64,000 bases of DNA from Streptomyces sulfonofaciens (GTDB lineage Bacteria > Actinomycetota > Actinomycetes > Streptomycetales > Streptomycetaceae), in the NCBI RefSeq assembly GCF_014656295.1, contig NZ_BNCD01000008.1:186001-250000 (forward strand), in the 5' to 3' direction. Below, piece by piece: positions 16,929-25,029 of the stretch. Each line of letters begins with the position of its first letter. Within the stretch, counting starts at the first letter, position 1. A program made the translations under genes and the position numbers. The notes below the pieces were generated by a model. It ran no database searches, was not told the origin of the DNA, and saw nothing but the letters and a program-made list of their open reading frames with translations.

Positions 16929-18314
16929 TCAGCCGATGCCCGCGCGGCGGGCCAGCCGCCGGGCCTCGTCGCGGGTGGCGCGGGCGACGGCGTCCTCGTC
17001 GACGTGCAGCAGACGGCCGTGTTCGGTGACGGGCCTGCCGCCGACGAGGGAGAGCGTGACGGGTGCCGGGGCGCCGAAGACGAGGGCGGTGACCGGGTCG
17101 GCGATCGAGGCGTGCGCGAGGGTGTCCATCTTCCACAGGACGAGGTCGGCGAGCTTGCCCGGCTCCAGGGAGCCGATCCGGTCGGCCCGCCCGAGCACCG
17201 TGGCGCCGCCGTGGGTGCCCAGGCGCAGTGCCTGGCGGGCGCCGAGGGCCCGCTCCCTGTGCGGGCCGAGGCGGTTGACGAGCAGGGCGTTGCGCAGTTC
17301 GGTGTGGAGTTCGCCGGACTCGTTCGAGGCGGTGCCGTCCACCCCGAGTCCGACCGGGACGCCCGCGGCCAGCAGGTCGGGGACCCGGGCGATACCGGCG
17401 GCGAGCCGGGCGTTGGACGACGGGCAGTGCGCGACGCCCGTGCCGGTGCGGGCGAACGCCGCGATGTCGGAGTCGTCCATGTGGACGCAGTGCGCCATCC
17501 ACACGTCGTCGCCCAGCCACCCGGTGGACCGGAGGTAGTCGGTCGGGCCCATGCCGAACTTCTCGTGGCAGAACTTCTCCTCCTCCACCGTCTCCGAGCC
17601 GTGGGTGTGCAGCCGCACCCCCTTGCGGCGCGCGAGTTCCGCGCTGCGCCGCAGCAGTTCGGTGGAGACGGAGAACGGTGAGCAGGGTGCGACCGCGATC
17701 TGCGTCATCGCGTCGGGCGAGGGGTCGTGGTGGGTGTCGACGGCCGCCTCGGTGGCGGCGAGGGCGTCGTCGAGGGACTCCACGGCGAAGTCCGGCGGCA
17801 GTCCGCCGTCCGACTCGCCGAGGTCCATGGAACCGCGGGCCAGCGTGAAGCGGACGCCCGTCCCGGCCGCCGCCCTGATGATCGCGCCGGTCAGGTCGCC
17901 TGCGTCCTTCGGGTAGACGTAGTGGTGGTCCACGGCGGTCGTGACGCCGCCGCGCACCATCATCGCCAAGGAGCCCTGTGCGGCCGTGTAGGCCATCTGC
18001 TCGTCGATGCGGCCCCAGACGGGGTACAGCGCGACCAGCCAGTCGAAGAGGTTGCGGTCGGTGGCCATGCCCCGGGTGAGCCACTGGTAGAAGTGGTGGT
18101 GGGTGTTGACCAGGCCCGGTGTGAGCAGGTGGCCGCCGCCGTCGATCCGGCGGGTCACGGCGGCGAGGCCGGCCGGGGCCGGACCCGGTCCCACGCTCTC
18201 GATCGTGTCGCCCGCGACCACCACGTGCCCCGAGGCGTACTCGGTGTCCCGGGCGTCGACGGTCGCGATCGCGCAGTTCTCGATGACGAGGCGCTGGGCT
18301 GCCGTGGGTGCCAT
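16929..18314 (-). CDS. 8-oxoguanine deaminase-like amidohydrolase
   Basis: 461-residue amidohydrolase of the guanine deaminase/atrazine chlorohydrolase-like group. Metal site residues: H72 and H74 (NTHHHF), a His in LHTHGSETVEEE, and the Asp in GLGVDGTASNE; HCVHMDD is also present. Such genes beside uricase in actinomycetes are annotated as 8-oxoguanine deaminase, converting 8-oxoguanine to urate, which the neighbouring uricase would consume. It lies 201 bases downstream of uricase on the same strand, probably the last gene of the urate transcription unit or with its own promoter. Hydroxyatrazine-type deaminase remains an alternative label. Confidence 0.85.
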   Translation of the reverse strand: MAPTAAQRLVIENCAIATVDARDTEYASGHVVVAGDTIESVGPGPAPAGLAAVTRRIDGGGHLLTPGLVNTHHHFYQWLTRGMATDRNLFDWLVALYPVWGRIDEQMAYTAAQGSLAMMVRGGVTTAVDHHYVYPKDAGDLTGAIIRAAAGTGVRFTLARGSMDLGESDGGLPPDFAVESLDDALAATEAAVDTHHDPSPDAMTQIAVAPCSPFSVSTELLRRSAELARRKGVRLHTHGSETVEEEKFCHEKFGMGPTDYLRSTGWLGDDVWMAHCVHMDDSDIAAFARTGTGVAHCPSSNARLAAGIARVPDLLAAGVPVGLGVDGTASNESGELHTELRNALLVNRLGPHRERALGARQALRLGTHGGATVLGRADRIGSLEPGKLADLVLWKMDTLAHASIADPVTALVFGAPAPVTLSLVGGRPVTEHGRLLHVDEDAVARATRDEARRLARRAGIG

Positions 18315-18515
18315 GGTGGGTGCGTCCTCACTTCTGTCGGTGTGCGGTCTTTTGGGCCCTCGTGGTGCTGTCGGTGCAGGGGCTCAGCGAATCTCCCCGG
18401 CTGCGCCGGCGCGCGGCTCCTCGTGCTCCTGTGCGGGCACCGGCTCCTGCCTGTGCGGGTCTTTCCCATGGCGGCTTCCCCGCGTGCGGCACCTGACGCC
18501 CTCGGATGCCGGGGC

Positions 18516-19598
18516 TCAGGGATGGGTCAGGTCGGCGGGGATGCGGGCCTCGCGCCCGGCGCGCAGGACGGTGCCCTCGATGAGGCCGAAGGGGCGGTCG
18601 GCGGCGAAGTACACCTCGTTGTCGTTGCCGAGGCCGAACGGTTCGAGGTCGACCAGGAAGTGGTGCCGGTTGGGCAGCGAGAAGCGCACCTCGTCGATCT
18701 CCGGCCGGTGGTCGATGATCCGCTCGCCCATCCGGTACAGCGTCTGCTGGAGCGAGAGGGAGTAGGTCTGCGCGAAGGCACCCAGCAGGTGCCTCCTGGT
18801 CTCCTGGTAGGACTCGTCCCAGGCGGGTGCCGGCTGCTCGCCGCCGTGCCAGCCGAACCGCCAGCAGCCGGTGACCCGGGTGGCGAGGATGCGGTCGTAC
18901 GTCTCCGCGAGGGTCGTGTAGCGGTCCTTGGCGTAGCCGTGGAACTCGGAGTCGGTGGAGTTCATGACGACCAGGTCCCGCAGGCCCGAGACGACCTCCC
19001 AGGTGTCCCCGTCGAAGGTGACCTGGGTGGTGCGGGTCTCGCGGCCGCCGCGGACGAAGGAGTGCGGCGCGGGCGCGGTGCCGTCGGCCCCGGCGGCACC
19101 CGCCTGGCCGTCCGCAGTGCCTGTTGGACCGTCGGCGGTGCCGGTCCGGCCGTCGGCAGTACCGTCCGTGCCGGGGCCGCCCTCCGCGGGGCGGGCGATC
19201 TCGATACGGTCCCAGCCGTACTCCTCGACCCTGATCCTGGCCCGGTGGATGGCTTCCTGGGAGGTGACGAAGTGCCGGGCCAGGTGGATCGCGAACTGCT
19301 CCGCGGACTCGACGCCGTGCTCCTTGGCGAAGGCGAACACGGTGTTCTTGGCGGTGTCGGTGGGCAGCACGTGGGCGTTGGAGCCGCGGTAGTGCGCGTC
19401 CTCCATGGCGCCCGACAGCGCGACGGAGACGTTCAGGTCCTTTATGTGGTGCGTTTCACCGTCCCGTGTGATCCGCACCACGCGGGTCTCGGCCTTGCCG
19501 TACTGGTTCTGGCCGAGCAGCACCGGCCTGGTGCCGCCGGACGGCTGTGCGGTGCGCGGGTCGGGCGCGCCGGTCGCGGCGCGGGCGTCGGTGGTCAT
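18516..19598 (-). CDS. Uricase (factor-independent urate hydroxylase) with repeat insertion
   Basis: 360 residues; oxidises urate to 5-hydroxyisourate. T-fold motifs are NQYGKAETRVV (catalytic K35), HVLPTDTAKNTV (T80, equivalent to the catalytic Thr), LARHFVTSQEA, STDSEFHGYAKDRYTT and SLPNRHHF. Typical bacterial uricases are about 300 residues. The excess here comes from residues 137-177, inserted between RVEEYGWDRIEIA and HSFVRGGRE, containing three 7-residue repeats of the GTADGxT type at 146-166. The start ATG is five bases after the HIU hydrolase stop. The core looks intact, so the enzyme should fold with the insertion as a surface loop. Confidence 0.94.
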   Translation of the reverse strand: MTTDARAATGAPDPRTAQPSGGTRPVLLGQNQYGKAETRVVRITRDGETHHIKDLNVSVALSGAMEDAHYRGSNAHVLPTDTAKNTVFAFAKEHGVESAEQFAIHLARHFVTSQEAIHRARIRVEEYGWDRIEIARPAEGGPGTDGTADGRTGTADGPTGTADGQAGAAGADGTAPAPHSFVRGGRETRTTQVTFDGDTWEVVSGLRDLVVMNSTDSEFHGYAKDRYTTLAETYDRILATRVTGCWRFGWHGGEQPAPAWDESYQETRRHLLGAFAQTYSLSLQQTLYRMGERIIDHRPEIDEVRFSLPNRHHFLVDLEPFGLGNDNEVYFAADRPFGLIEGTVLRAGREARIPADLTHP

Positions 19599-19603
19599 CT
19601 CTG

Positions 19604-20131
19604 CTAGCTCCCTCGGTATACGGAGTAGCCGAACGGGCTGAGCAGCAGCGGTACGTGGTAGTGCTCCCCCGGCGTGACGGCGAACGTGACCGTCACCTCG
19701 GGGAAGAACGCACCGCCGCCCCCTGCGCGGGGGGCGTCCCGTTCCGCCTCGGCCGGCCCGCCGGACGGTGCGGGGCCGCTCGTGACGCCGGCGCCGTCTG
19801 CGGTGCCCGGGGCGTCCGCGGTGTCTGCGGTGCCCGGGGCGTCTGCGGGGGCTGTGGCGGCTGCGGCGTCCGCCACGAGCGTCTCGGCGCCCGTGGCACC
19901 GGCGACGTAGGTCCCGGTGCCGAAAGTGAGCCGCACATGGGCGGTGTCCTGGGGCGGCACCGGCAGGTCCCTGCACCTCCCGTCCCGGTCGGTGTGCGAC
20001 CCGCCGAGCGGCAGCCACTCGGCGCCGCGGTCCGGGCGGGCGGCGAGAGCGACCGGCACGCCCACCGCCGGACGGCCCGCCGCGGTGTCCAGGACGTGGG
20101 TGGACACCGTCGCCGTGCGGCCGCTGGTCAC
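19604..20131 (-). CDS. 5-hydroxyisourate hydrolase (transthyretin-like) with large insertion
   Basis: 175 residues; hydrolyses 5-hydroxyisourate to OHCU. Family signatures are intact: VSTHVLDTAAGRPA (H12), DGRC (R52), HYHVPLLLSPFG (His159) and the C-terminal YRGS. Normal length is about 110-120 residues. Residues about 77-139 are an Ala/Thr/Gly/Pro-rich insertion with GTADTADAPGTADG repeats, placed where the family has a short loop before FFPEVTV. GTG start overlaps the stop of the decarboxylase gene (GTGA), so it is translationally coupled. Confidence 0.92.
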   Translation of the reverse strand: MTSGRTATVSTHVLDTAAGRPAVGVPVALAARPDRGAEWLPLGGSHTDRDGRCRDLPVPPQDTAHVRLTFGTGTYVAGATGAETLVADAAAATAPADAPGTADTADAPGTADGAGVTSGPAPSGGPAEAERDAPRAGGGGAFFPEVTVTFAVTPGEHYHVPLLLSPFGYSVYRGS

Positions 20132-20676
20132 GGGCGCTCCTCTCCGGCCTCCGCGAGCCGGGTCAGCCGGATTCGGTTGATCTTGCCCAGCTCGCTGCGG
20201 ACGACCTCGCGCTCGCGCCGGGGCGGGTTGCCGATCCGCTCCCTGAGCGCGTCCCGCATCTCCTCGCCGCTCCGGCCTGTCGCACAGATCAGGAAGACAT
20301 GGCCGAACGTGTCCTGGTACCTCAGGCCGAGTTCCAGCATCTCCCGCCTGAGCCGCTCGGACGCGCCGGCCATCCCGCGCTGCTCCCGTGCCGCGAGGGC
20401 GTCACCCGGCTCGGGACGGCCGATCGGCGGATGGCCGGCCACCGCCTCCGCCAGGTCGGCGGCGCTCAGCGCGGCGGTGGCGGCGTCCTGGGCGCCGAGC
20501 AGGTCGCCGACGGTGGCGTAGGGGCGCCGTGCGAGCAGGATCCGCACCCAGGCGGCGCAGGAGCACACCTCGCGGAGTGCGGCGGCGGCCTCGGCGACCG
20601 GGAGGGAGTTGAACCGGACGAGGCCCGCCGGGGTCTCGGGGACCGCGCGCGCGGGGCCCTGGGTACACGACGTCAC
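20128..20676 (-). CDS. 2-oxo-4-hydroxy-4-carboxy-5-ureidoimidazoline (OHCU) decarboxylase
   Basis: 182 residues; converts OHCU to S-allantoin. Diagnostic residues are the catalytic His in HPPIG (AVAGHPPIGRP) and the FGHVFLICATGRS helix. GTG start (VTSCTQGPARAV) is preferred to an ATG 16 codons upstream because GGAGG lies seven bases before it and the upstream ATG falls inside the predicted promoter. First gene of the urate operon. The Arg-rich C-terminal half (ERIGNPPRREREVVRSELGK) is typical of bacterial forms. Confidence 0.92.
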   Translation of the reverse strand: MTSCTQGPARAVPETPAGLVRFNSLPVAEAAAALREVCSCAAWVRILLARRPYATVGDLLGAQDAATAALSAADLAEAVAGHPPIGRPEPGDALAAREQRGMAGASERLRREMLELGLRYQDTFGHVFLICATGRSGEEMRDALRERIGNPPRREREVVRSELGKINRIRLTRLAEAGEERP

Positions 20677-20719
20677 GGACGCCTCCGGCCTGGTACTGGA
20701 CGGGCTGGGCTGCGCCCAT

Positions 20720-20757
20720 CCCATACCCTGGACCAGCAGCCGTCAACACTTTGTTGA
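20720..20757 (-). promoter_or_regulatory. Urate operon promoter with palindromic operator over the -35 element
   Basis: Reading the minus strand, TTGACG (20746-20741) is a good -35 and TATGGG (20725-20720), 15 bases on, a possible -10. A perfect palindrome TCAACA-AAG-TGTTGA (20757-20743) overlaps the -35, an arrangement expected for a repressor site. The regulator is not identified. Confidence 0.5.
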
Positions 20758-21042
20758 AAAAGGTCGTCCGTCCGTGGCCGCACCGGGGCCACGCCGCGGG
20801 TGCGGGGCGCCGGGCGGGGGCCCGGGCGGTTTCGCGGCCGGCGGTGCGCAGGGCGTGCAGGGCCCGGAACCGGCCCCACCGCCTCGGCGTCCCACCCGCC
20901 GCCGGGACAGCAGGCTGCCGCACCGGCCTGCCGCGGCCCGGCAGATGCACACGGGAGCCCCGTACGCGGAGGCACACGCGCGCGAGCCGTGCACACGGCA
21001 GCCAGGCAGGCGCGGGCCGTGCACACGAGAGCCGTGCACCCG

Positions 21043-21420
21043 CTAGCGCTCCTTCGCCGCCTGCTCCCTGTTCAAGTAGTTGTAGACGGTGAACCTGCTG
21101 ACTCCGAGGGCGCTCGCGACGGTCTCCACGCCGTGCCGTACCGAGAACGCGCCCCGCGCCTCCAGTTGCCGCACCACCTTCTGCTTCGTCCTGCGGTCGA
21201 GGTCGGCGAGGGGTCTGCCGTGCTCGCGCTCCAGTGCCGCAAGGATGCGGTCCAGGGAGTCGGCGAGCTGCGGCAGGCGGACGGCCACGACGTCCCTGCC
21301 CTGCCAGGCCAGTACGACGTCGTCGGGGCCGGCCTGCGCCGGCGGCAGCATCTCGCCGCCGATGGCGTCCACCAGCGGCTTGACGGCCCGGGCGAAGGGG
21401 TCGTCGGCGCGGCCGGTCAA
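21043..21420 (-). CDS. Helix-turn-helix regulator (HTH_22/DauR-like C-terminal domain)
   Basis: 125 residues. The C-terminal part LDRRTKQKVVRQLEARGAF...VASALGVSRFTVYNYLN is the DNA-binding HTH of the YheO/DauR type; the N-terminal part (DDPFARAVKPLVDAIGGE) is much shorter than a PAS-like sensor. TTG start is inferred: it overlaps the previous stop (TTGA) and has AGGAGG seven bases upstream, a strong site for this rare start. Its position directly ahead of the urate promoter makes it a candidate regulator of uric-acid catabolism; this is inference from proximity. Confidence 0.8.
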   Translation of the reverse strand: MTGRADDPFARAVKPLVDAIGGEMLPPAQAGPDDVVLAWQGRDVVAVRLPQLADSLDRILAALEREHGRPLADLDRRTKQKVVRQLEARGAFSVRHGVETVASALGVSRFTVYNYLNREQAAKER

Positions 21421-21668
21421 CGGCCCGCCTCCTGGACGACGTTGACCTGGAGGGAGATCCGGGTGGCGCCGGCCTGGAGGCTGCGGCGCAGCACTGCCTC
21501 GATCGCGCCCAGCACGGCCGGCGCCTCGCCCTCCGCGGTGTTCCCGAACGGGCCCACGTCGACGGCGTCCAGGTCGGCGGCCTGGATGACCTCGCGGGCG
21601 GCCAGCGCATGCCCGGGCGGCTCGTCCAGGTCGAAGGGTTCTGTCGTGAACTCCACGGTCAATCGCAC
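21417..21668 (-). CDS. Thiamine-binding-like protein, UPF0045/MTH1187 family
   Basis: 83 residues, ferredoxin-like fold expected. VEFTTEPFDLDE...VGPFGNTAEGEAPAVLGAIEAVLRRSLQAGATRISLQVNV matches the family pattern (short beta-strand, PxGT-xEG turn, helix, GA-xR-V/I-S strand). GTG start with GGGGGA upstream. Translationally coupled to the HTH gene by TTGA, an unusual partner. Family members bind thiamine-like ligands; whether it senses a ligand for the HTH protein is speculative. Confidence 0.8.
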   Translation of the reverse strand: MRLTVEFTTEPFDLDEPPGHALAAREVIQAADLDAVDVGPFGNTAEGEAPAVLGAIEAVLRRSLQAGATRISLQVNVVQEAGR

Positions 21669-21840
21669 GGTTCCCCCAGGCTCCTCGATCCGGCCCGAGC
21701 ATTCTCGCAGCCGGTCGCAGGGCGGGGCACGTCCCGGGCACCGCTGCCGGCCCAGAGGACCCGCCTCGCAGGCTGCGCCACCACAACCGGGCCAACAGCG
21801 CGCACCGGGCCGCCCGTGACCGCCGCCGCCGTCCCCGCGC

Positions 21841-21875
21841 GCGGGCCCGCCGCATCGTGCGTGCGACGGGCCCGC
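21841..21875 (-). terminator. Stem-loop downstream of pntB
   Basis: 12-bp arms GCGGGCCCGCCG (21841-21852) and CGACGGGCCCGC (21864-21875) with one mismatch, 79 bases past the pntB stop. Confidence 0.55.
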
Positions 21876-21953
21876 GCCGCCCCGGGCCCGGGGCGGCTGC
21901 CCCGCGGCCCGGGCGACCCGGACCGCGGGGAGCGCCGGGCCGCGGGGGCCGGT

Positions 21954-23339
21954 TCACAGCGCCTTGAGCTCCTCCGTCACCTCCAGCACCGACTTCTTCG
22001 CGTCACCGAACAGCATCGAGGTGCGGTCCGCGTAGAAGAGCGGATTGTCGATGCCGGCGAACCCGCTGCTCATCGACCGCTTGAGCACGATGACGTTGCG
22101 GGACTCGTCGACGTTCAGGATCGGCATCCCGTGGATCGGGCTGGACGGGTCGGTGCGGGCGGCCGGGTTGGTGACGTCGTTGGCGCCGATCACCAGGGTG
22201 ACGTCGGTACGGGCGAACTCGTCGTTGATCTCGTCCATCTCCTTGAGCGCGTCGTAGGAGACGTCCGCCTCGGCGAGCAGCACGTTCATGTGTCCCGGCA
22301 TCCGGCCCGCGACCGGGTGGATCGCGTACTTGACCTCCACGCCCTTGGCCTGGAGGAGCTTCGCCAGGTCCTTGACGGCATGCTGGGCCTGCGCCACCGC
22401 CATGCCGTAGCCGGGTACGACGATCACCTGCGAGGCGTAGGCCATCTGCACGGCGGCGTCGGCGGCGGAGGTGGAGCGGACCGTGCGGTCCACGCCGTCG
22501 GCGGCGCCCGGCACGAGGCCGCCCGAGCCGCCGAACCCGCCGGCGACGATCGCCGGGATGGTGCGGTTCATCGCGATCGCCATCTGGTGGGTGAGGATGG
22601 ACCCGGACGCACCGACGATCATGCCCGCGACGATCATCGCCGTGTTGTCGAGCGCGAGCCCCGCGGCCGCGGCGGAGAGTCCCGTGGCGGCGTTGAGCAG
22701 CGAGATGACGACGGGCATGTCGGCGCCGCCGATCGGGAGGACGACGAGCACGCCCAGCACCGCGGAGAGCACCAGGAGCAGGATCACCCACACCTGCGGC
22801 GCGCCGCCGAGCCCCGCCACCACCGCGCACGCCACGGCAACGGCCAGCAGCAGGAGGTTGACGCCCTGCTGGGCCCTGCCGAGCCCCATCGGCCTGCCGG
22901 GCAGCACCTCCTGGAGCTTGCCGAACGCGACCAGCGAACCCCAGAAGGAGATGGATCCGACGAGCGCGGCGAACATCGAGGCGACGACGACATGGCCGGG
23001 GCTGTCCGCGAAGCCGTCCGAGGTGCGGAACTCCGACCAGGCGATGAGCGCGACGGCCCCGCCGCCGACGCCGTTGAACAGTGCCACCATCTGCGGCATC
23101 GCGGTCATCTTGACCCGCCGGGCGGCGGGCACGCCGAGGACCGTGCCGGCGAGCAGCCCCACCACGATCAGCGCCCAGTTGTGGTCGACCTTCAGCAGGG
23201 TCGCGACGACCGCGACCAGCATGCCCGCGGCGGCCGTCTTGTTGCCGCGCACCGCCGTCTTCGGTCCGGTCAGACCGGACAGGCCGTAGATGAAGAGGGC
23301 GAACGCGACGATGTAGAGCACCCGGACCGTGGTGTCCAT
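21954..23339 (-). CDS. pntB: NAD(P) transhydrogenase subunit beta
   Basis: 461 residues. The N-terminal two-thirds is a membrane domain (about nine helices, from VRVLYIVAFALFIYGL). The C-terminal NADP-binding domain III has VIVVPGYGMAVAQAQHAV, HPVAGRMPGHMNVLLAEA and IGANDVTNPAAR, all diagnostic. It couples proton flow across the membrane to hydride transfer between NADH and NADP. ATG overlaps the stop of the preceding small subunit (TGATG). Last gene of a three-gene operon with the split alpha subunit, the usual actinobacterial arrangement. Confidence 0.96.
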   Translation of the reverse strand: MDTTVRVLYIVAFALFIYGLSGLTGPKTAVRGNKTAAAGMLVAVVATLLKVDHNWALIVVGLLAGTVLGVPAARRVKMTAMPQMVALFNGVGGGAVALIAWSEFRTSDGFADSPGHVVVASMFAALVGSISFWGSLVAFGKLQEVLPGRPMGLGRAQQGVNLLLLAVAVACAVVAGLGGAPQVWVILLLVLSAVLGVLVVLPIGGADMPVVISLLNAATGLSAAAAGLALDNTAMIVAGMIVGASGSILTHQMAIAMNRTIPAIVAGGFGGSGGLVPGAADGVDRTVRSTSAADAAVQMAYASQVIVVPGYGMAVAQAQHAVKDLAKLLQAKGVEVKYAIHPVAGRMPGHMNVLLAEADVSYDALKEMDEINDEFARTDVTLVIGANDVTNPAARTDPSSPIHGMPILNVDESRNVIVLKRSMSSGFAGIDNPLFYADRTSMLFGDAKKSVLEVTEELKAL

Positions 23340-23653
23340 CAGTCGTCCGCCTTCTTCTCGGCCGGCCTGGACTTGAACATCCCCAGCATCCGGTCCGTCA
23401 CCAGGAAACCGCCGATCACGTTGATCATGCCGAACGCGATGGCGATCACCAGGATCACCGAGTCGAGGACCGAGGGGTCCTTCAGCTCGCCGAGCACGGT
23501 GAGGCCGCCGAGGAGCACGATGCCGTGGATGGCGTTCGTACCCGACATCAGCGGGGTGTGCAGGGTGTTCGGCACCTTGGAGATGACGGCGAATCCGACG
23601 AACCCGGCCAGTACCAGGATCGCGACGTCGGCCACCAGACTGCCCGACTCCAT
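23339..23653 (-). CDS. pntAB: NAD(P) transhydrogenase subunit alpha part 2
   Basis: 104 residues with three membrane helices (VADVAILVLAGFVGFAVI, NAIHGIVLLGGLTVL, VILVIAIAFGMINVIGGF) and the conserved KVPNTLHTPLMSGTNAIHG segment of the proton channel domain. In Escherichia coli this region is the C-terminus of PntA; here it is a separate gene coupled on both sides by TGATG overlaps. The tail SRPAEKKADD is cytoplasmic. Confidence 0.95.
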   Translation of the reverse strand: MESGSLVADVAILVLAGFVGFAVISKVPNTLHTPLMSGTNAIHGIVLLGGLTVLGELKDPSVLDSVILVIAIAFGMINVIGGFLVTDRMLGMFKSRPAEKKADD

Positions 23654-24762
23654 CAGGACTCCCTCCTCGTGACGCAGGACGCGGCAAGGACCTCGTCGGA
23701 CCAGTCGGGTGCGACGGCGCCGGACTCGTCGAGGACCAGCGCCAGCAGCGCCGCGACGTTGCGTGCGTACAGTTCCGAGGCGTGCTCCGGCATGGTCGCC
23801 GGCAGGTTGAGCGGTGCGGCGATGGTGACGTCGTGCCTGACGACCGTCTCGCCCGGCTCGGTCAGCTCGCAGTTGCCGCCGCTCTCGCCCGCCAGGTCGA
23901 CGACGACGCTGCCCGGCCGCATCCCCTTGACGGCGTTCGCGGTGACGAGCGTCGGCGCCTTGCGTCCCGGCACCAGCGCGGTCGTGATCACCACGTCGAA
24001 GCCGGTGATGGCCTCTTCGAGGCGGCGCTGCTGCTCGGCCCGCTCCTCCCCGGTGAGTTCACGGGCGTAACCGCCCTCACCGGCCGCCTCGATGCCGAGG
24101 TCGAGCCACTGCGCGCCCAGCGACCGCACCTGTTCGGCGACTTCGGGGCGGACGTCGTAGCCGGTGGTGCGGGCGCCGAGGCGCTTGGCCGTGGCGAGCG
24201 CCTGGAGGCCGGCCACGCCGACGCCGAGCACCAGGACGGTCGCGGGCTTCACGGTGCCGGCCGCCGTGGTCAGCATCGGGAAGAACCGGGTGGAGCGCTC
24301 CGCGGCGAGCAGGACGGCCTTGTAGCCGCCGACGTTCGCCTGCGACGAGAGGGCGTCCATGGACTGCGCGCGGGAGATCCGCGGTACGGACTCCATCGCG
24401 AAGCCCAGCACGCCGGCCTCGCGCAGCGCCGCCACCGTCGTGGTGGCGACGAGCGGGTCGAGGAACCCGATCAGGGCGGTGCCCGGGCGCAGCCGGCCGA
24501 TCTCCCCGGGTGTCGGCGGGGCCACCTTCACCACCACGTCGCACGCCCACGGATCGCCGATGGTGGCGCCCGCGGAGACGAACAAGTCGTCGGGGATGAG
24601 GGCGCCGAGCCCGGCGCCGGACTCGACCACCACGCCTCCGCATGTGCCGCGGAGCCTTTCGATCACTTTCGGTACCAGGGCAACCCGGCGCTCACCGGCG
24701 CCCCGTTCACGGGGCACCCCCACGGTCGCGCCCGGGGAACGCTGCACGGTCTCAGCGCTCAT
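23653..24762 (-). CDS. pntAA: NAD(P) transhydrogenase subunit alpha part 1
   Basis: 369 residues, soluble NAD(H)-binding domain I. Family features are VGVPRERGAGERRVALVP, the RSTRFFPMLTTAAGTVKPA segment, the nucleotide fold VLVLGVGVAGLQALATAKRLGA and GYDVRPEVAEQVRSLGA. Start ATG (MSAETVQRS) is chosen for AAGGA eight bases upstream; a longer frame upstream is unsupported. First gene of the pntAA-pntAB-pntB operon. A Rossmann-type alanine dehydrogenase is the closest alternative, but the two membrane subunits downstream settle the identity. Confidence 0.95.
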   Translation of the reverse strand: MSAETVQRSPGATVGVPRERGAGERRVALVPKVIERLRGTCGGVVVESGAGLGALIPDDLFVSAGATIGDPWACDVVVKVAPPTPGEIGRLRPGTALIGFLDPLVATTTVAALREAGVLGFAMESVPRISRAQSMDALSSQANVGGYKAVLLAAERSTRFFPMLTTAAGTVKPATVLVLGVGVAGLQALATAKRLGARTTGYDVRPEVAEQVRSLGAQWLDLGIEAAGEGGYARELTGEERAEQQRRLEEAITGFDVVITTALVPGRKAPTLVTANAVKGMRPGSVVVDLAGESGGNCELTEPGETVVRHDVTIAAPLNLPATMPEHASELYARNVAALLALVLDESGAVAPDWSDEVLAASCVTRRES

Positions 24763-25029
24763 GGACACATCCTTGCGATCGCACTGCCGTACCTCCAACG
24801 TCGGAAACCGATGCCGTCCCGGATCCGGCCGACCGCGTCCGGCGGGGCCACTGGCCCCGCGCGCACCCCGCCGCCCGGCACAGGACGGACGGCGCCGGCA
24901 CGGGTCGGTGCCGCCGGCGCCGCGCAGCAGGCTATGCGCCCTGGCCGCGCCGCGCCGGGCACACGGCAATGCACTGGCCGACCGGGTGGTCGCGGCGTGG
25001 GTGGGCGGAAGGGCCCGTCTGCGCTGCGG

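Noticed and set aside
15028..18084. 1018-codon minus-strand frame
   Set aside because: Shadow frame of the deaminase gene and antisense of the chitosanase; no protein-like features.
24763..25029. Possible small gene between pntAA and the NADAR gene
   Set aside because: Frames on both strands are Arg/Pro/Ala-rich shadows without start signals.
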